8,740 bases of DNA from Kiritimatiellia bacterium. Its GTDB lineage: Bacteria > Verrucomicrobiota > Kiritimatiellia > RFP12 > UBA1067. This document shows positions 7,169 through 8,740 of this stretch, piece after piece. Positions within the stretch are counted from its first letter, which is position 1. Every line of letters starts with the position of its first letter. The stretch lies in assembly GCA_017405115.1 (NCBI GenBank), contig JAFRBA010000021.1, positions 1 to 8,740 of the forward strand, in the 5' to 3' direction. The position numbers and the translations under genes are program-made. The notes beneath the pieces are model-generated. The model saw only the letters and a list, made by a program, of their open reading frames with translations, ran no database searches and had not been told where the DNA came from.

Positions 7169-7180
7169 TAAAATATGTGT
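7169..7180 (+). promoter_or_regulatory. Possible second -10 box in front of mntA
   Basis: TAAAAT (7169-7174) is followed by six bases (ATGTGT) and the ATG at 7181. This is the same geometry as the SNF2 start (TATAAT, ACGTGC, ATG). If used, it would give a leaderless mRNA starting at 7181. No clear -35 box is present, so this is weaker than the promoter at 7035. Confidence 0.3.
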
Positions 7181-7471
7181 ATGCTGGACGAGATTCGTGC
7201 GAAGCGGGAGGAGATATACGCTATCGCGAGGAAACACAAGGCCGAAAAGCTTTGGGTCTTCGGGTCGTGCGCCCGCAAGGAAGAACGCCCGGATAGCGAC
7301 ATCGATTTGCTGGTGAAATTTTCTCCTGACGCGACATTCAAGGATTTCGTTGGGATGGAGCGCAAGGTCGGTTCCATGTTCGGTCGTGGCGTTGATGTCG
7401 TTGAAAACACTGTCCTTAGGAAAAACCCTCGTTTTGCATGGCAGGTATGTCCGGAGGCTGTCCCGATATGA
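7175..7471 (+). CDS. mntA: MntA-family minimal nucleotidyltransferase, type VII antitoxin
   Basis: This 98-aa protein is a minimal MNT-type nucleotidyltransferase. The catalytic motif GSCAR (30-34) followed by SDID (41-44) is complete, and a third acidic residue lies at D74 (GVDVV). In the studied HepT-MntA systems the MntA enzyme transfers AMP from ATP to a tyrosine of the HepT toxin and so silences it. The ending (PEAVPI) also resembles the family. Two starts are possible, 7175 (MCML...) and 7181 (ML...). Neither has a good ribosome site; a GGATGG at 7157-7162 is the nearest purine-rich stretch. The stop overlaps the hepT start by ATGA. The gene has lower GC than the upstream block, in keeping with horizontal gain. 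Confidence 0.88.
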   Translation: MCMLDEIRAKREEIYAIARKHKAEKLWVFGSCARKEERPDSDIDLLVKFSPDATFKDFVGMERKVGSMFGRGVDVVENTVLRKNPRFAWQVCPEAVPI

Positions 7472-7860
7472 ACGACAAGGCAGACTATCGTGATGCTTCG
7501 CGCATCGAGCATATGTATGCAGCGCTTTGTCGTGTTAAGGAACTTTCAGCAGGAATAGCAAGGGTCGACTTTGTTGAGGGCAACAATGCTGCAGAATTGA
7601 TATTGTATCATTTGATCATGCTTGGCGAAGCGGCAAACAACGTGTCCGATGAGTTCTGCAAACAGCATGGCGAGGTGGACTTCCGCGATATGGCGGGACT
7701 TAGGCACAAGCTGGTGCATGATTATGCCAACATAGACATGGGGCGCATATGGCAGGTTCTTATTGACGATGTTCCCATTTGGCATGCGTCGATAAAGCCG
7801 ATATGCGAGGCTTTGCCTCAACCTGTAGACATGCCACCAAACTTGTCTGATTTCGACTAA
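7468..7860 (+). CDS. hepT: HepT-family HEPN ribonuclease toxin, type VII toxin-antitoxin
   Basis: This 130-aa all-helical HEPN protein carries the full active motif R79-x4-H84-x-Y86 (RHKLVHDY). R and H are the ribonuclease residues, and the Tyr is the residue AMPylated by MntA in characterised pairs. The helix LYHLIMLGEAANNVSDEF (47-63) is typical of HepT. Known members cut RNA, including tRNA ends, when not inhibited. I chose ATG 7468 because it forms the ATGA overlap with mntA and has GGAGG at 7453-7457, ten bases upstream. Upstream in-frame ATGs at 7438 and 7447 would add 10 or 7 residues and lack such a site. Nothing in the toxin is missing, so the pair is probably functional. It is bounded on both sides by direct copies of the promoter/RNA repeat. 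Confidence 0.9.
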   Translation: MNDKADYRDASRIEHMYAALCRVKELSAGIARVDFVEGNNAAELILYHLIMLGEAANNVSDEFCKQHGEVDFRDMAGLRHKLVHDYANIDMGRIWQVLIDDVPIWHASIKPICEALPQPVDMPPNLSDFD

Positions 7861-7909
7861 AGCATTTTGCCTGGATTGCCTTTAGTTGTTTTGCTCTAAA
7901 TCTTGGCCA
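7861..7909. other. Short spacer after hepT
   Basis: This is 49 bases of lower-GC sequence between the hepT stop and repeat copy 3. I see no gene or strong structure in it. Transcription of hepT most likely ends at the hairpin that follows. Confidence 0.4.
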
Positions 7910-7942
7910 AACCGCCGCGCTTGATTCGGGCGCGGCGGTTTT
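7909..7942 (+). terminator. Terminator-like hairpin of repeat copy 3, ends the mntA-hepT operon
   Basis: AAACCGCCGCGC (7909-7920) pairs perfectly with GCGCGGCGGTTT (7930-7941) around the loop TTGATTCGG. A run of four Ts (7939-7942) ends the right arm. This is a good intrinsic terminator for hepT, though the T-run is short. The loop also contains the -35 box of the next promoter, so termination and new initiation share one element. Confidence 0.65.
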
Positions 7943-7950
7943 GGTATAAT
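7921..7950 (+). promoter_or_regulatory. Promoter of repeat copy 3 (TTGATT-N18-TATAAT)
   Basis: TTGATT (7921-7926), an 18-bp spacer and TATAAT (7945-7950) preceded by TGG. After six bases (GTGCGC) the expected start is G7957. It could drive the structured region downstream and the secreted-protein gene at 8327. Confidence 0.75.
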
Positions 7951-7956
7951 GTGCGC

Positions 7957-8039
7957 GTTCGGCTGAGAGGCGGGTGAAACTGCCGCGATGCCGAGCGCTA
8001 GATTTCCCGCGTGGAAAGGCGAAGAACAGTAGCCGGAAC
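7957..8039 (+). ncRNA. Repeat copy 3: predicted 83-nt structured RNA
   Basis: This copy has the same length and layout as the one before mntA. The closing stem is GTTCGGCT (7957-7964) with AGCC-G-GAAC (8031-8039). The hairpin is GGCGG (7969-7973) with CTGCC (7980-7984) and loop GTGAAA; a C-to-T change keeps pairing as G-U. The possible CGGG/CCCG stem is weakened here (CGAG), so it has less support. The segment GCGAAGAACAGTAGCC is kept. I do not recognise the family. Confidence 0.5.
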
Positions 8040-8051
8040 CACGTTTGGGAC

Positions 8052-8175
8052 GCGTCAGGGTTGAAGTGTAGGAAGCTTAATCTCTAACGGCGCTTGAAGA
8101 GGACACTGCCGTCCGTGCAGTTTCGCCTCCTTCGGTGTATCGTTAGAAGGCTATCCTACACGCCTACCCTGATGC
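8052..8175 (+). repeat. Long imperfect hairpin (~124 nt) with attC-like core
   Basis: Five stems stack on one axis: GCGTCAGGGT (8052-8061) with ACCCTGATGC (8166-8175); GTGTAGGA (8066-8073) with TCCTACAC (8154-8161); TCTAACG (8083-8089) with CGTTAGA (8141-8147); GAAGAGG (8096-8102) with CCTC-CTTC (8126-8133, one extra base); ACTGC (8105-8109) with GCAGT (8117-8121). The internal loop between the outer two stems is a symmetric 4x4. The inner part (TCTAAC...GTTAGA with an asymmetric spacer and one extrahelical base) recalls an integron attC site. The outer 25 bp of pairing is not typical of attC. It may instead be a structured 5' leader or a small mobile hairpin. Confidence 0.55.
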
Positions 8176-8326
8176 ATCGGGGGAGGTGTCTAGTTTTCCC
8201 GCTCTCGCCGATGTCTGGAAAGGGGTGCAGGCTCCTAGGAAGACAAGGGCAAACCACACTTCTTTTCCGCGCCTTTGGTGGTTGGCCGTTGGGAACTTAA
8301 GGTTGGGAAGAAAGAGATGCAAGACC
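8176..8326 (+). other. Structured leader region before the secreted-protein gene
   Basis: No gene is supported here; the open frames crossing it on both strands look like chance readings. CATCGG (8175-8180) can pair with CCGATG (8208-8213), with GGGA/TCCC inside. GGC-A-AACCAC (8248-8257) can pair with GTGGTT-G-GCC (8277-8286) across an A-G mismatch. No clear promoter is seen close to 8327, so the gene there may be read from the copy 3 promoter through a ~370-nt leader. Confidence 0.4.
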
Positions 8327-8740
8327 ATGAAGAATTTGTCGATCATACTGATGTGTGCTTTGGCCGCATTGGCAAATTTGGGTAAGGCTGATATCATTTC
8401 AGCACAAGAATTACCAAACGGACGTATTATCGTGAATAATGATCCAAATGCTGCACTAGGCAGTGGTGAAAAACAAGTTAAAATACCTTGGATGATTGTA
8501 TCCCCCGATGGAACGAGAGGCTTTGCAAATGATTTTACAACCAATGCGATTTCTTTAGTCAGTGAAGATGGAACAAATTTTTTTGCCCACGTGGAAACAA
8601 AAAAAAATAACAAACCAGACAGGACAAAAGTGATCCAATTTACTGTGAACAAAGATGGTATCCCAAGTAAAAGAGGGGAAAGATATGATACAGAAGAATG
8701 GGATGCTGAGGATGACTGGGGTCGTAACATAAATATAAGA
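8327..8740 (+). CDS. Predicted exported protein, partial (runs off the window)
   Basis: The frame from ATG 8327 stays open to the window edge (138 codons, no stop). It begins with a lysine and a hydrophobic run (MKNLSIILMCALAALANLG, then KA) that reads as a Sec signal peptide, probably cut after KA at residue 21. The mature part is polar and beta-rich, with PNGRIIVNND (30-39) and an acidic stretch near the end (DTEEWDAEDDWG). I do not recognise a family. A weak purine-rich site (AAAGAG, 8311-8316) precedes the start at ten bases. The gene is clearly AT-rich compared with 24-6476, which suggests a different origin or selection. The opposite-strand frame over 8164-8730 is a shadow. Confidence 0.65.
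   Translation, partial: MKNLSIILMCALAALANLGKADIISAQELPNGRIIVNNDPNAALGSGEKQVKIPWMIVSPDGTRGFANDFTTNAISLVSEDGTNFFAHVETKKNNKPDRTKVIQFTVNKDGIPSKRGERYDTEEWDAEDDWGRNINIR

Noticed and set aside
8052..8175. Retron msr-msd RNA, because of the pairing ends
   Set aside because: There is no reverse transcriptase nearby, and the structure is one long axis rather than separate msr and msd hairpins.
8164..8730. 188-codon minus-strand frame
   Set aside because: The + strand reading from 8327 starts with a convincing signal peptide and stays open to the edge, so the minus frame is taken as its shadow.

Overview
The window is bacterial DNA in two parts. Positions 1-6476 are dense, GC-rich coding sequence, all on the + strand. 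Positions 6477-8740 are an accessory region of lower and uneven GC, full of repeats. No rRNA, tRNA or phylogenetic marker is present. The GC-rich coding style and the dispersed structured repeats would fit a PVC-group bacterium (Verrucomicrobiota or Kiritimatiellota-like), but this is only a guess.

Part one holds three genes. A class I SAM-dependent methyltransferase of the Methyltransf_32/METTL25-like type (24-1307) overlaps epmA by ATGA. EpmA (1304-2173) is the EF-P (R)-beta-lysine ligase, a lysyl-tRNA-synthetase paralogue. A 67-base gap with an extended -10 box then precedes a 1411-residue SNF2-family ATPase (2241-6476). Only its last ~450 residues are a recognisable helicase engine.

Part two contains these elements in order: (i) repeat copy 1 of a promoter plus structured-RNA module, cut short on its 3' side; (ii) a seven-unit array of short palindromes phased at 23 bp (6586-6738); (iii) a ~195-bp foldback element (6813-7007); (iv) repeat copy 2; (v) a type VII toxin-antitoxin pair, mntA-hepT (7175-7860); (vi) repeat copy 3; (vii) a ~124-nt long imperfect hairpin with an attC-like core (8052-8175); and (viii) the start of an AT-rich gene for a secreted protein that runs off the window (8327-8740).

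The most interesting signal is the dispersed module seen at about 6477-6570, 7024-7153 and 7910-8039. Copies 2 and 3 are both 130 bp and differ at 11 positions by my count. Each carries a GC-rich terminator-like hairpin whose loop holds a -35 box (TTGATT), then an 18-bp spacer, TATAAT, six bases, and a predicted 83-nt RNA. That RNA starts with GUUCGGCU and ends with AGCC-N-GAAC, so its two ends pair. An internal hairpin is kept with a GC-to-GU change. Copies 2 and 3 flank mntA-hepT in direct orientation, so the toxin-antitoxin pair looks like a cassette between recombinogenic repeats.
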